Below, piece by piece: positions 29,825 to 38,179 of a stretch of DNA of 64,000 nucleotides; position 1 is the stretch's first letter; every line of letters begins with the position of its first letter. The notes beneath the pieces are model-generated. The model did not search any database and was not told where the DNA came from. It was given only the letters and a program-made list of their open reading frames with translations. Origin of the DNA: Marimonas arenosa (lineage in GTDB: Bacteria; Pseudomonadota; Alphaproteobacteria; Rhodobacterales; Rhodobacteraceae); contig NZ_JANHAX010000005.1 in assembly GCF_030848945.1 (NCBI RefSeq), positions 186,001-250,000 on the forward strand. Direction: 5' to 3'. A program made the position numbers and the translations under genes.

Positions 29825-30231
29825 GCAAACGCCTCCACCAGCCGGAACCGTTCTACCACCATCTCGATGCCTGGCGTGAACCCCACGCCGCGGTCCAGAT
29901 ACGACCTGTAACCTCGTCGCCAATCCGCGAGATGGGAGAATTCGCCCTGGTCTGCCACCAGTTCTTCGCTCATCGTCTCGAACGGCAGGATCAGCACCTC
30001 CACCGTCTCCACCGCGCAAACCGGGCACCAGTCCCAGTCACAGGCGATATCCACTCGGCCGACCTCAGGCAAAGCCTCTCCCCGCGCCTGGAATCCCTTG
30101 AGCGCATCGCAGGTCACCGTTTTGGCGCCGCTCCGCACCAGCGCCAGGATTTGCGCATTTAGGACCGACCCGTCACCGTAGCGGAACGCAACCGCTCCCG
30201 GAAATCGCATCAGAGCCTGATCGAGCTCCAT
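29821..30231 (-). CDS. ASCH-domain protein
   Basis: The 136-residue protein looks like an ASCH domain, a PUA-like beta-barrel fold thought to bind RNA or nucleotides: a short helix, then DGSVLNAQILALVRSGAKTVT, and a core strand with WDWCPVCAVETVEVL. A CPVC pair could bind a metal or form a disulfide. It is coupled on both sides to thermonuclease-like genes, sharing one base with the upstream stop (TGATG) and four with the next start (ATGA). The exact ligand is unknown. Confidence 0.75.
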   Translation of the reverse strand: MELDQALMRFPGAVAFRYGDGSVLNAQILALVRSGAKTVTCDALKGFQARGEALPEVGRVDIACDWDWCPVCAVETVEVLILPFETMSEELVADQGEFSHLADWRRGYRSYLDRGVGFTPGIEMVVERFRLVEAFA

Positions 30232-30671
30232 CACGCCGCTCCCAACCGCTTGCACCAGTCGATCCGGCCACCGCCGGCATAGGGCACCGCCAACCTCTCG
30301 GCGATCATTCGCTCAGCCACGTCCTGCCCGTCGACACTCAGCCGGATCAACCAGCGGCCGTATTTGTCCGTTCCGCGCCGGCGGTAGGTGACAACTCCCT
30401 GACGCACCAGCGCCCTCAGGCGCGCTGTCGCCGCGTTACCTGCCACCCGTTCGGCCTCGCAGCCCGCATCGCGGGTCTCGGGAGCATCCAGCCCCTGTAA
30501 CCGGGCCGTGACTTCGCGCCCACCACAATCCAGCGCCACGGTATCCCCGTCATAGACGTAGCTCACCCCGCAGGTATTGGCCTGCCCGCCGCGCGCCTGC
30601 CAGCGCACGATGTAAAGCCATACCGCCAGCGTCGCCGCGGTCAGGATCAAGGCCCGCGCCAAGATCACCAT
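30231..30671 (-). CDS. Membrane-anchored thermonuclease-like (SNase fold) protein, first copy
   Basis: The 146-residue protein has one N-terminal transmembrane helix (about 5-23) and a short SNase-type domain with all catalytic-type residues in place: DGDT at 41-44, R57, D62 and E65 in RLQGLDAPE, and DKYGR at 102-106. It may be an extracytoplasmic nuclease, although many such bacterial proteins are unstudied. It overlaps the nitronate-monooxygenase-like gene by 7 bases and the ASCH gene by one. Confidence 0.85.
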   Translation of the reverse strand: MVILARALILTAATLAVWLYIVRWQARGGQANTCGVSYVYDGDTVALDCGGREVTARLQGLDAPETRDAGCEAERVAGNAATARLRALVRQGVVTYRRRGTDKYGRWLIRLSVDGQDVAERMIAERLAVPYAGGGRIDWCKRLGAA

Positions 30672-31618
30672 CGCGACATCGCCTCCCGCGCCTCGCGCAT
30701 CATCCGCGTCACGATGTCCTCCGCCGGCAGGATCTCGTGGATCAGCCCGACGGTTTCCCCCACAATCGCCGGAGCGACCTCAGGGTCGCCCGCCGCGACG
30801 CCGCGCGCGTATTCGGCTCGTGCCGTGTCCGATACCGGTCCCTCCGGTTCGCCCTCCCAGCGCCGGATCCAGTTGTTACGCAAGGTGCGGACGTTCCAGT
30901 CGCCCGGCCAGTCAAAGCCGCGCGCCATATCCGGCAAGGATGAGCGCACCGTCGCATCTCCGTTTGCGGCCAGTGCCGCATCGTGCTGCGCACCCGCCAC
31001 CAGCGCCTCGCGGCTGGCCCAGAACCGCGTCCCGACATTGACCCCGTCGGCCCCCAGCATCAGCGCCGCTGCCAGACCGCGCCCATCGGCAATGCCGCCC
31101 GCCGCCAGCACCAGCGCGCGACCTGCCACCAGGTCGACGACCTCAGGCACCAGCGTCAGTGTCGCCCGACCCGAGCCGTGCCCGCCGGCCTCGGCGCCTT
31201 GCACCACGACGACGTCAGCACCGGCCGCAAGCGCCTCGCGCGCCGCCGCCAGCGTCTGAATCTGCGCGACCAACGGCACGCCGGCCGCCTTCACCTTGTC
31301 GGCAAAGGGCGCCAGATCGCCGAATGACAGGAACACCGCGCGCGGCCCCCGCGCCAGCGCCCGGTCGAGCAGTTCCGGCCGCTCCGCCAGCCTCCAGGTG
31401 ATGAAACCCACGCCGACAGCCGCGTCACCCGCCAATTTCCACTGGTCCTCGATCCAGTCGCCGTCGCCATATCCGCCGCCGATGAAGCCAAGCCCCCCGG
31501 CGCGGCTGACTTCAGCCGCCAGGCGGCCGCCACCGGCAAAGGCCATCGGCGCGCTGACAATCGGCGCACGCAGCCCGAAGGCCCGCGTCAACGGAGTCTC
31601 TATCGGCAGATACGCCAT
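30665..31618 (-). CDS. Nitronate monooxygenase-like FMN protein (2-nitropropane dioxygenase family)
   Basis: The 317-residue TIM-barrel protein has the family pattern: APIVSAPMAFAGGGRLAAEV at the FMN site, VVVQGAEAGGHGS, VLAAGGIADGRGLAAAL and GADGVNVGTRFWAS for phosphate binding. Characterised relatives oxidise alkyl nitronates; others are uncharacterised flavin enzymes. ATG at 31618 is preferred because GAGGGG stands 5 bases before it; the GTG directly upstream is too close. It lies 72 bases after the NTF2-like gene and overlaps the thermonuclease-like gene. Confidence 0.88.
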   Translation of the reverse strand: MAYLPIETPLTRAFGLRAPIVSAPMAFAGGGRLAAEVSRAGGLGFIGGGYGDGDWIEDQWKLAGDAAVGVGFITWRLAERPELLDRALARGPRAVFLSFGDLAPFADKVKAAGVPLVAQIQTLAAAREALAAGADVVVVQGAEAGGHGSGRATLTLVPEVVDLVAGRALVLAAGGIADGRGLAAALMLGADGVNVGTRFWASREALVAGAQHDAALAANGDATVRSSLPDMARGFDWPGDWNVRTLRNNWIRRWEGEPEGPVSDTARAEYARGVAAGDPEVAPAIVGETVGLIHEILPAEDIVTRMMREAREAMSRW

Positions 31619-31690
31619 CACATCCCCTCGCTGCCGGCCAATTTTTTTCGAAGAATCTTTCCAGGAAAATTTGGAAATTCCTGGTCCGCC

Positions 31691-32068
31691 TCACGCATCG
31701 CTCTCGCCCCCGGCATAGCAGGCCACCATGCGGCGGATCAGGCCTTGAGCGTCCAGCTCGCTCATATCGGCCACGCGCATCCCGTTTTCGCGGGCGTAGA
31801 GCACAACCATCGCATTCACCCCCAGCCGCACGTCCTCCAACTCGAAACGCAGCGCCTCATTGCTCATGCCGCGTGCGAAATAGCTCTGCAGCTCTTTTTT
31901 GCCGCGTAGCCAGCCGTCTGCCCGCCCCAGCCGCTTCACCACCAGCGGTGAGCAAATCTCGACCTCCTCGGCATAATGCGCCATCACCGCTTCCAGGTCG
32001 CGCCGGTTCCAGGCCGCCACCCAATCGCGCGCCTTGTCCTCTGCCTGGCCCTGGGTCAGAATGCTCAC
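31691..32068 (-). CDS. NTF2-like (SnoaL-type) small protein
   Basis: The 125-residue protein has the compact NTF2-like cone fold pattern: [20 protein letters not shown] then a conserved-looking polar core ([20 protein letters not shown]). Such proteins are small isomerases, cyclases or ligand binders; no particular activity is indicated. The GTG start at 32068 overlaps the liuB stop by four bases (GTGA), so it is coupled to the carboxylase beta subunit. Confidence 0.8.
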   Translation of the reverse strand: MSILTQGQAEDKARDWVAAWNRRDLEAVMAHYAEEVEICSPLVVKRLGRADGWLRGKKELQSYFARGMSNEALRFELEDVRLGVNAMVVLYARENGMRVADMSELDAQGLIRRMVACYAGGESDA

Positions 32069-33672
32069 ATCCGGAACACGCCGAAACGTGTCTCCTCGAT
32101 CGGTGCATTCAGCGCCGCACGCAGGGACAGGGCCAGCACATCGCGGGTCTTGCGCGGATCTACAATGCCGTCGTCCCACAGCCGCGCACTGGCATAGAGC
32201 GGGTGGCCCTGCTCTTCGAACATCTCGATCGTGGGGCGCTTGAACTCGGCCTCCTCCTCGGCGCTCCAATCCTCGCCCGCGCGCACCATCGCGTCGCGTT
32301 TGACGGTGGCCAGAACGCCCGCCGCCTGCTCGCCGCCCATTACGGAAATGCGGCTGTTGGGCCAGGTCCACAGAAAGCGCGGGCTGTAGGCGCGACCCGC
32401 CATGCCGTAGTTGCCCGCTCCGAACGAGCCGCCTACCAGCATGGTGATCTTCGGCACCTGCGTGCAGGCCACCGCCGTGACCATCTTGGCGCCGTGCCGG
32501 GCAATGCCCTCGTTTTCGTATTTCCGGCCGACCATGAAGCCGGTGATGTTTTGCAGGAAGACCAGCGGTATCTTGCGCTGCGAACACAGCTCCACGAAAT
32601 GCGCGCCCTTGACCGCGCTTTCGCTAAAGAGCACGCCATTGTTGGCGACGATCCCAATCGGAATGCCTTTCACCTGGGCAAACCCGCAGACCAGCGTTTC
32701 GCCGAACCGCGCCTTGAACTCATCGAAGCGGCTTCCATCCACGACCCGCGCGATCACCTCGCGGATGTCATAGGGCGTGCGCAGATCGGCCGGCACCACG
32801 CCCAGGATTTCCTCGGGATCGAAAGCCGGCTCCTCCCAGCTTTCTGGTAAGACGCGCGACGGTCCGACCGGACCGGCGAGCGAGGCCACCGCGCGCCGCG
32901 CCAGCGCCAGCGCATGGGCATCGTCCTCGGCCAGGTAATCCGCCACGCCGGACAGCCGCGTGTGCACGTCCCCGCCGCCCAGATCTTCGGCGGTCACGAC
33001 CTCGCCGGTCGCGGCCTTCACCAGCGGCGGACCGGCGAGGAAGATCGTGCCCTGCTCCTTGACGATGATCGACACGTCCGACATCGCCGGCACATAGGCG
33101 CCACCGGCGGTGCACGATCCCATCACCACCGCGATCTGCGGAATGCCCATCGCGCTCATGTTGGCCTGGTTGAAGAAGATCCGGCCGAAATGCTCGCGAT
33201 CGGGGAAGACCTCGTCCTGGTTAGGCAGGTTGGCGCCACCGCTGTCGACCAGATAGATACAAGGCAGATGATTCTGCTCGGCGACTTCCTGGGCGCGCAG
33301 GTGCTTTTTCACCGTCATCGGGTAATAGGTGCCGCCCTTCACGGTGGCGTCGTTGCACACCACCATAACCTCGCGGCCATGTACCTGCCCGATGCCACAG
33401 ATGATCCCCGCGCAGGGCGCTGCGCCGTCATACATCGCATGCGCCGCCGTCACGCCGATCTCGAGAAAAGGCGAGCCGGGATCGAGCAGGTTCGCCACCC
33501 GCTCCCGCGGCAACATCTTGCCGCGGCTGACATGTCGTTCGCGTGCCTTCTCGCCGCCGCCCGCGGCTGCCAATTCAGCGGCTTCCTGCGCAACGCGCAA
33601 TGCGTCCAGATGCCCCTCGCGGTTCGTCTTGAACGCGTCCGAAGACGGTATGGCTTGGGATTGCAGTTTCAT
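32065..33672 (-). CDS. liuB: Methylcrotonyl-CoA carboxylase, carboxyltransferase (beta) subunit
   Basis: The 535-residue crotonase-superfamily carboxyltransferase moves the carboxyl group from biotin to 3-methylcrotonyl-CoA. N- and C-terminal halves show the expected acyl-CoA and biotin pockets: [52 protein letters not shown], and later [20 protein letters not shown] and [18 protein letters not shown]. The DSGGANLP and AYSPRF forms are typical of the methylcrotonyl-type enzyme. It begins immediately after the stop of the secreted-protein gene and overlaps the NTF2-like gene. Confidence 0.94.
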   Translation of the reverse strand: MKLQSQAIPSSDAFKTNREGHLDALRVAQEAAELAAAGGGEKARERHVSRGKMLPRERVANLLDPGSPFLEIGVTAAHAMYDGAAPCAGIICGIGQVHGREVMVVCNDATVKGGTYYPMTVKKHLRAQEVAEQNHLPCIYLVDSGGANLPNQDEVFPDREHFGRIFFNQANMSAMGIPQIAVVMGSCTAGGAYVPAMSDVSIIVKEQGTIFLAGPPLVKAATGEVVTAEDLGGGDVHTRLSGVADYLAEDDAHALALARRAVASLAGPVGPSRVLPESWEEPAFDPEEILGVVPADLRTPYDIREVIARVVDGSRFDEFKARFGETLVCGFAQVKGIPIGIVANNGVLFSESAVKGAHFVELCSQRKIPLVFLQNITGFMVGRKYENEGIARHGAKMVTAVACTQVPKITMLVGGSFGAGNYGMAGRAYSPRFLWTWPNSRISVMGGEQAAGVLATVKRDAMVRAGEDWSAEEEAEFKRPTIEMFEEQGHPLYASARLWDDGIVDPRKTRDVLALSLRAALNAPIEETRFGVFRM

Positions 33673-34167
33673 TCAATCACTCTCGTCTGAAGTAAGTCCG
33701 ACTTGCCGCGCCAGGCTACGCAGTTCCACGAACCGCAAGCCAACTTCAAGAAAACCACAGCTTCCCTGTGTCCCGGCAGAGCCGCAACCCGTATAGGTAT
33801 ACTCTTCCCCTCCAAGCGCCCGCTTCAAACGCCGCTCGAAAAGGCTCTGCTCCCGCGGCTTAAACCCATGCGGGGCCTCCGAACCAGCAAGCCGAGCCGA
33901 AAGCGCTTCGCTCCGCGCCAGCGCATCCCGTTCCAGCCCTTCCAAACAGGGCGTAACGGCAGCATCTTCTCTGGTCGTTCGGCAATAGTGCTCTGCCAAG
34001 TTGACGCAATCCATCTCCCGGGCCTGCGCGCCCGGCGCATCGGCGGAAATCGACAGGCACTTCATGAACCAATCCGGCACATCGAGCGTCGCTGTCTCTT
34101 CCGCTTGGACCTGAAAAGACAGCGCGATCGTTATCGAGCAGGAAACGGCAAGCCAGGATAGCCTCAT
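33673..34167 (-). CDS. Secreted cysteine-containing protein of unknown function between liuA and liuB
   Basis: The 164-residue product has a signal peptide (about 1-22, ending VQA-EET) and six cysteines in the mature part (KCLSIS, MDCVNL, EHYCRT, TPCLEG, TGCGSAG, GSCGFL), suggesting disulfide bonds in the periplasm. The middle is helical and Arg/Glu-rich. No family is recognised with confidence; the spacing recalls LprI-type domains only loosely. Its ATG overlaps the liuA stop (ATGA) and its stop abuts the liuB ATG, so it is fully within the catabolic operon. Confidence 0.72.
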   Translation of the reverse strand: MRLSWLAVSCSITIALSFQVQAEETATLDVPDWFMKCLSISADAPGAQAREMDCVNLAEHYCRTTREDAAVTPCLEGLERDALARSEALSARLAGSEAPHGFKPREQSLFERRLKRALGGEEYTYTGCGSAGTQGSCGFLEVGLRFVELRSLARQVGLTSDESD

Positions 34168-35327
34168 CCCATCAGCCCCATCAATTCACGGCCTACCAGC
34201 ATGCGGCGGATCTCGGACGTCCCCGCCCCGATCTCCATCAGCTTGGCGTCGCGGAAGATGCGGCCCACCGGGTTGTCGGAGAGGTACCCCGCCCCGCCAA
34301 AGGCCTGCACCGCCTGGTGCGCCACCTTCATCGCCTCTTCACTGGCGTAAAGTACACAGGCCGCTGCGTCTTGGCGGGTGACCTGTCCCCGGTCACAGGC
34401 CTTGGCGACCTCGTAGACATAGGCCCGCGACGAGTTCATCGCGGTATACATGTCGGCGATCTTGCCCTGCATCAGTTGAAAGTTGCCGATCGGCTGGCCG
34501 AATTGCTGGCGCTCCTTCATGTAGGGCATCACCTCGTCAAGGCAGGCCGCCATGATGCCGGTGCCGATGCCGCTGAGCACCACGCGCTCGTAGTCGAGCC
34601 CCGACATCAGCACGCGCACGCCCTTGCCTTCCTCGCCCAGGATGTTCTCGAACGGCACCTCCACGTCCTCGAAGATCAGTTCGGCGGTGTTCGAGCCGCG
34701 CATGCCCAGTTTGTCGAAATGCGGAGAGGTCGAGAACCCTTTCATCTCCTTCTCGACGATGAAAGCGGTAATGCCCTTCGAGCCCGCCTCCATGTCGGTC
34801 TTGGCATAGACCACCAGCGTATCGGCATCGGGACCATTGGTGATCCAGTACTTGTTGCCGTTGAGTACGAAGCGGTCATTCTTCTTGTCGGCGCGCAGCT
34901 TCATGCTGACCACGTCCGACCCGGCGCCGGGCTCGCTCATCGCCAGCGCGCCGACATGTTCGCCGGAAATCAGGCCGGGAAGGTACTTGTGCTTCTGCTC
35001 CTCGCTGCCGTTGAGCTTGATCTGGTTGACGCAGAGGTTCGAATGCGCCCCATAGGACAGCGATACCGAGGCAGAAGCGCGCGCGATCTCTTCCACCGCA
35101 ATGACATGCGCGAGATAGCTCATCCCCGCGCCGCCATATTCTTCCGGCACGGTGACGCCAAGAAGACCCAGTTCGCCAAACTCACGCCACAGTTCGTTGG
35201 GGAATTCGTTGGCAGCGTCGATCTCGGCCGCCATCGGCTTGATCCGCTCTTGCGCCCAGCGATGCACCATCTCCTGCATCGCCATGATGTCCTCGCCCAG
35301 ATCGAATTTCATCGCCCCCATGAACAT
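34164..35327 (-). CDS. liuA: Isovaleryl-CoA dehydrogenase
   Basis: This FAD enzyme oxidises isovaleryl-CoA to 3-methylcrotonyl-CoA, the first committed step of the cluster, passing electrons to electron-transfer flavoprotein. The 387 residues show the acyl-CoA dehydrogenase pattern: [54 protein letters not shown], and a C-terminal [20 protein letters not shown]. The isovaleryl assignment is from the adjoining methylcrotonyl-CoA carboxylase genes. The ATG at 35327 follows AACTGGAGG at 7 bases; ATG 35309 (MKFDLGED) is possible. It is the first gene of the operon. Confidence 0.94.
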   Translation of the reverse strand: MFMGAMKFDLGEDIMAMQEMVHRWAQERIKPMAAEIDAANEFPNELWREFGELGLLGVTVPEEYGGAGMSYLAHVIAVEEIARASASVSLSYGAHSNLCVNQIKLNGSEEQKHKYLPGLISGEHVGALAMSEPGAGSDVVSMKLRADKKNDRFVLNGNKYWITNGPDADTLVVYAKTDMEAGSKGITAFIVEKEMKGFSTSPHFDKLGMRGSNTAELIFEDVEVPFENILGEEGKGVRVLMSGLDYERVVLSGIGTGIMAACLDEVMPYMKERQQFGQPIGNFQLMQGKIADMYTAMNSSRAYVYEVAKACDRGQVTRQDAAACVLYASEEAMKVAHQAVQAFGGAGYLSDNPVGRIFRDAKLMEIGAGTSEIRRMLVGRELMGLMG

Positions 35328-35346
35328 GGGTTGCCCTCCAGTTTAT

Positions 35347-35360
35347 TGAACAGTTGTTCA
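35347..35360. promoter_or_regulatory. Palindromic operator-like site upstream of liuA
   Basis: TGAACA-gt-TGTTCA is a perfect 6-bp inverted repeat ending 20 bases before the liuA start. It is flanked by AT-rich bases in otherwise GC-rich DNA and lies where a repressor would block RNA polymerase. Its shape suits a TetR-type dimer, a class known to control acyl-CoA pathways, but no regulator gene lies nearby. Confidence 0.45.
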
Positions 35361-35401
35361 TTTCCTAGCCGATCGCCCGATTCGGATCAACAGCTTCGGC
35401 A

Positions 35402-36127
35402 TCACCCGAGCGGGCGCAGCCGAGCCAGAAGCCAGACCAGGCTCATCAGGACCGGCTGGTGAACGAGATAGACAATCAGGCTGTGCCGCCCCGGCCAGGC
35501 CAGCCACCGCATCACCGCCTGGGGCGGACCAGCCTGCCGCAACGGTTCAATCAAGCCTCCGCGATCCGCCAGCCGGGCAACCGCGAGCCCCGCCAGCGCC
35601 GGCCCCGCCCAGGGAAACACCGGTACGAAATCGAGCGTCGGCGGCACTTGCGTCGCGAGTCCGGTCCAGATCAGCCAGGGATGATCGAACCCCGGCCCCG
35701 TCAGAAACCCAGGCGCCACCCATACCGCCGCCGCAGCGGCGAGCGTCACTCCGGACGGCAGCCGCAAAAAGGCCAGCCCAACCACTCCCGCCACCGCGAT
35801 GCAGTGCAAAATGCCAAAGAAGACGAAGATTTCGGGCACCGCTATACGGGTGGCCAGCGTCACCAGCGCCGCCGCCCCGGCGACCAGCGCCAGCCGCCGA
35901 AGAAATGCCCGCGGCCGCACTCCGCCGCTATGGGCCAGCCACAGGCTGACCCCGGACAGGAAAATAAAACTCCCAGCGATGCATTGCGCAAAAAGCTGCC
36001 ACGGCGGCGAGCCGATCGTTCCCCGTGCGATCAACCCGAACATCTCGAGATCAAAGGTGAAATGGAACACCACCATCGCCAGCAACGCGGCGCTGCGCGC
36101 CAGATCGAGCGCGACGATCCGGCTCAA
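35402..36127 (-). CDS. DUF1624-like multi-pass membrane protein (heparan-alpha-glucosaminide N-acetyltransferase-like)
   Basis: The 241-residue protein has about seven transmembrane helices and begins with the family's LDLARSAALLAMVVFHFTFD, containing the membrane-embedded His and Asp. HPWLIWTGL and PVFPWAGPALAG, and the C-terminal WPGRHSLIVYLVHQPVL, fit acyltransferase-like integral membrane proteins. The substrate is unknown. The start is a TTG at 36127 that overlaps the stop of the aminotransferase gene (TTGA); other starts would lie inside that gene. Confidence 0.82.
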   Translation of the reverse strand: MSRIVALDLARSAALLAMVVFHFTFDLEMFGLIARGTIGSPPWQLFAQCIAGSFIFLSGVSLWLAHSGGVRPRAFLRRLALVAGAAALVTLATRIAVPEIFVFFGILHCIAVAGVVGLAFLRLPSGVTLAAAAAVWVAPGFLTGPGFDHPWLIWTGLATQVPPTLDFVPVFPWAGPALAGLAVARLADRGGLIEPLRQAGPPQAVMRWLAWPGRHSLIVYLVHQPVLMSLVWLLARLRPLG

Positions 36128-37320
36128 GCCGTTTCGCCCTGGTAGACCGCGCCGACTTCGGCCCGGATGATCCGGGCGATCAGTGCACAATCCTCGAGAC
36201 TGAAGGTCAACGGCAAGCGCATGTCGAGGATCGCCTTCAACACCCGGTCGCTGGCGGGCATCCGTGTGCTTGGCGCATAGCGCCAGCTGTCATAGCGGCT
36301 GGTGAACCCGCTGGGCTCCGCCCCACCGAACCATTTCAGCTCCACCCCGCGGGCCGCACAGCGCTCCATCACCGCGGCGATTTTCTCCTCGGCCCAATCG
36401 AACAGCAGGAACTGGATCGACGACCCGACGAAATACTCTTGCTCAGGCCGTTCGACAACCGTCAGCCCCGGGGCGCCTCGCAGGCCGGCTTCCACCGCGC
36501 GGTAGCGCGCGTTCCAGGCCTCGCATTGCGCTTTCAGGCGCTTCAGCTGCGGTCGCAGGATCGCTGCCCGTAAATTATCCATCCGGCCTGAAACATTGGG
36601 TGTGTGGTACTTTACCCGTTCGAACACCTCCGGCCCGGGCGCGGCAAGGTGTCGACCATAAAGCATGTAGGACCCCGAAAGGATCACGGCCCGCGCCGCG
36701 ATCTCGTCGTCATCAGTTACCAGAAAGCCGCCTTCGCCCGAGTTGAGATGCTTGTAGGTCTGGGTCGAGTAACACCCCACGAGACCGTCCGTACCGCTGA
36801 ACCGCCCCCGCCATTTTGCCCCCATCGTGTGGGCGCAATCCTCGATTACCTTCACGCCGGCCGCATCGCAGATCGCCATCAGCCGGTCCATGTCCGCGAG
36901 ATGCCCACGCATATGGCTCAGCATCAACACATCCGCCTGTCCTGCCTTGCCGGCCAGATCGTCGAGATCGATCACCAGTTGCTCCGTGACCCCGACGAAA
37001 ACCGGCATCGCGCCGATGCTGGCGATCGCCCCCGGCACCGGGGCCAGGGTGAAGGCATTGGTCAACACCCGGTCGCCGGGCTTGACCCCAACCGCCCGAA
37101 GGGCACAAGCCAGGGCATAGCCGCCCGAGGCCACTGCGACGCAGTACGTCGCCCCGATTGCGGCGGCGAACTCCTGTTCCAGCAGGGCGACTTCACCAGG
37201 ATCGTCGCCCACGACGTTGTAGCGGTGAAGTCGTCCACTCTTCATCACGGCAACCGCCGCCTCGATCGCCTCGTCGGGGATCGGCTCCTGCTGGGTGAAG
37301 TTGCCGGTGAACTTTTCCAT
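36124..37320 (-). CDS. DegT/DnrJ/EryC1/StrS-family PLP aminotransferase
   Basis: The 398-residue fold-type I enzyme has the DegT pattern: SGRLHRYN near residue 30, EDCAHTMGAKWRG with the PLP-ring Asp at 161, and the Schiff-base lysine at 190 in STQTYKHLNSGEGG. Members usually aminate sugar nucleotides or act as sugar dehydratases, but some act on other keto compounds; the substrate is not clear. It lies 58 bases after the phosphoglycolate phosphatase gene and overlaps the DUF1624-like gene. Confidence 0.87.
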   Translation of the reverse strand: MEKFTGNFTQQEPIPDEAIEAAVAVMKSGRLHRYNVVGDDPGEVALLEQEFAAAIGATYCVAVASGGYALACALRAVGVKPGDRVLTNAFTLAPVPGAIASIGAMPVFVGVTEQLVIDLDDLAGKAGQADVLMLSHMRGHLADMDRLMAICDAAGVKVIEDCAHTMGAKWRGRFSGTDGLVGCYSTQTYKHLNSGEGGFLVTDDDEIAARAVILSGSYMLYGRHLAAPGPEVFERVKYHTPNVSGRMDNLRAAILRPQLKRLKAQCEAWNARYRAVEAGLRGAPGLTVVERPEQEYFVGSSIQFLLFDWAEEKIAAVMERCAARGVELKWFGGAEPSGFTSRYDSWRYAPSTRMPASDRVLKAILDMRLPLTFSLEDCALIARIIRAEVGAVYQGETA

Positions 37321-37378
37321 GGCTTCTGTTCTGCGTTGCCCGCGCGCTGGCGTCAACGTTGCCGTCAGGTGCCGGCTG

Positions 37379-38050
37379 TCATGCGCCCCGTGCCAGCAAT
37401 CTCGCGACCACGCCCGGCAACTCACCGAACGCCGCGATCAGCGCCTCGGGTTGCAGCGCCGCCATGTCTTCGCCTGATGGCCCAAATGTGACCAGGATGC
37501 AGGGTACACCCGCTGCCCGCGCGGTCTTGCGATCGGTGTCGCTATCGCCCACCAGGCAGGTCAGCTCTGGCCGCCCCCCGGCTCGCCGCGCCGCCTCCAA
37601 GAGCGGCTCGGGATCGGGCTTTCGCTGCGGCAGCGTATCGGCCCCGACCAGCGACGCAAACGCCTCGCGCACCCGAAGGCTGCGCAGCAACCTTTCGGCC
37701 AGCGCCTCGGGCTTGTTGGTGCAGATGCCAACGCCGAACCCGGCTCCGCGCAACGTCTCGACCGCCTCCATGGCGCCGGGATAAAGCGCCGTGTGGCGAT
37801 CGATGTCCTCGGCATAGGCCTCCAGTAGCCGTGGATACCAGCGCTCGATCACCGCATCCTCGGCCGCGCCGAGTCGTTCAAGCCCGAGACGCAGCATCGC
37901 CTTGCCACCGCGCAACGCGGTGCCTGCATCCCGCCCCGCATCGAGCATGTCGCCCACCCCCATCTCGCGGAAACAGGCATTTGCCGCGGCAATCAGATCG
38001 CCACTGGTATCGGCCAGCGTCCCATCGAGATCGAAAATCACTGTCTTCAT
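37379..38050 (-). CDS. gph: Phosphoglycolate phosphatase (HAD superfamily)
   Basis: The 223-residue enzyme dephosphorylates 2-phosphoglycolate, which arises from oxidative DNA damage repair or oxygenase side reactions. HAD motifs are complete: FDLDGTLADTS (nucleophile Asp), GVGICTNKP (motif II), KPDPEPLLEA (motif III Lys) and LVGDSDTDRKTARAAG (motif IV). Other HAD phosphatases share these, so the substrate is a good guess, not proof. The frame is open upstream, but the ATG at 38050 has AAAGGGG before it. It diverges from glmU across a 129-base gap with an AT-rich stretch (CAATATAGATTG on the minus strand) that may hold a -10 element. Confidence 0.88.
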   Translation of the reverse strand: MKTVIFDLDGTLADTSGDLIAAANACFREMGVGDMLDAGRDAGTALRGGKAMLRLGLERLGAAEDAVIERWYPRLLEAYAEDIDRHTALYPGAMEAVETLRGAGFGVGICTNKPEALAERLLRSLRVREAFASLVGADTLPQRKPDPEPLLEAARRAGGRPELTCLVGDSDTDRKTARAAGVPCILVTFGPSGEDMAALQPEALIAAFGELPGVVARLLARGA

Positions 38051-38179
38051 GCCTGCCCCTTTCGGCACGAACCTGCCGCCGCCCGTCACATTCCGCAATC
38101 TATATTGAACGCGGCCACCCTTGCCTCGCGCCTCCAACCGGATAAAACGTCCGCCAAGGCAATAACAAGAGAAACCTTG

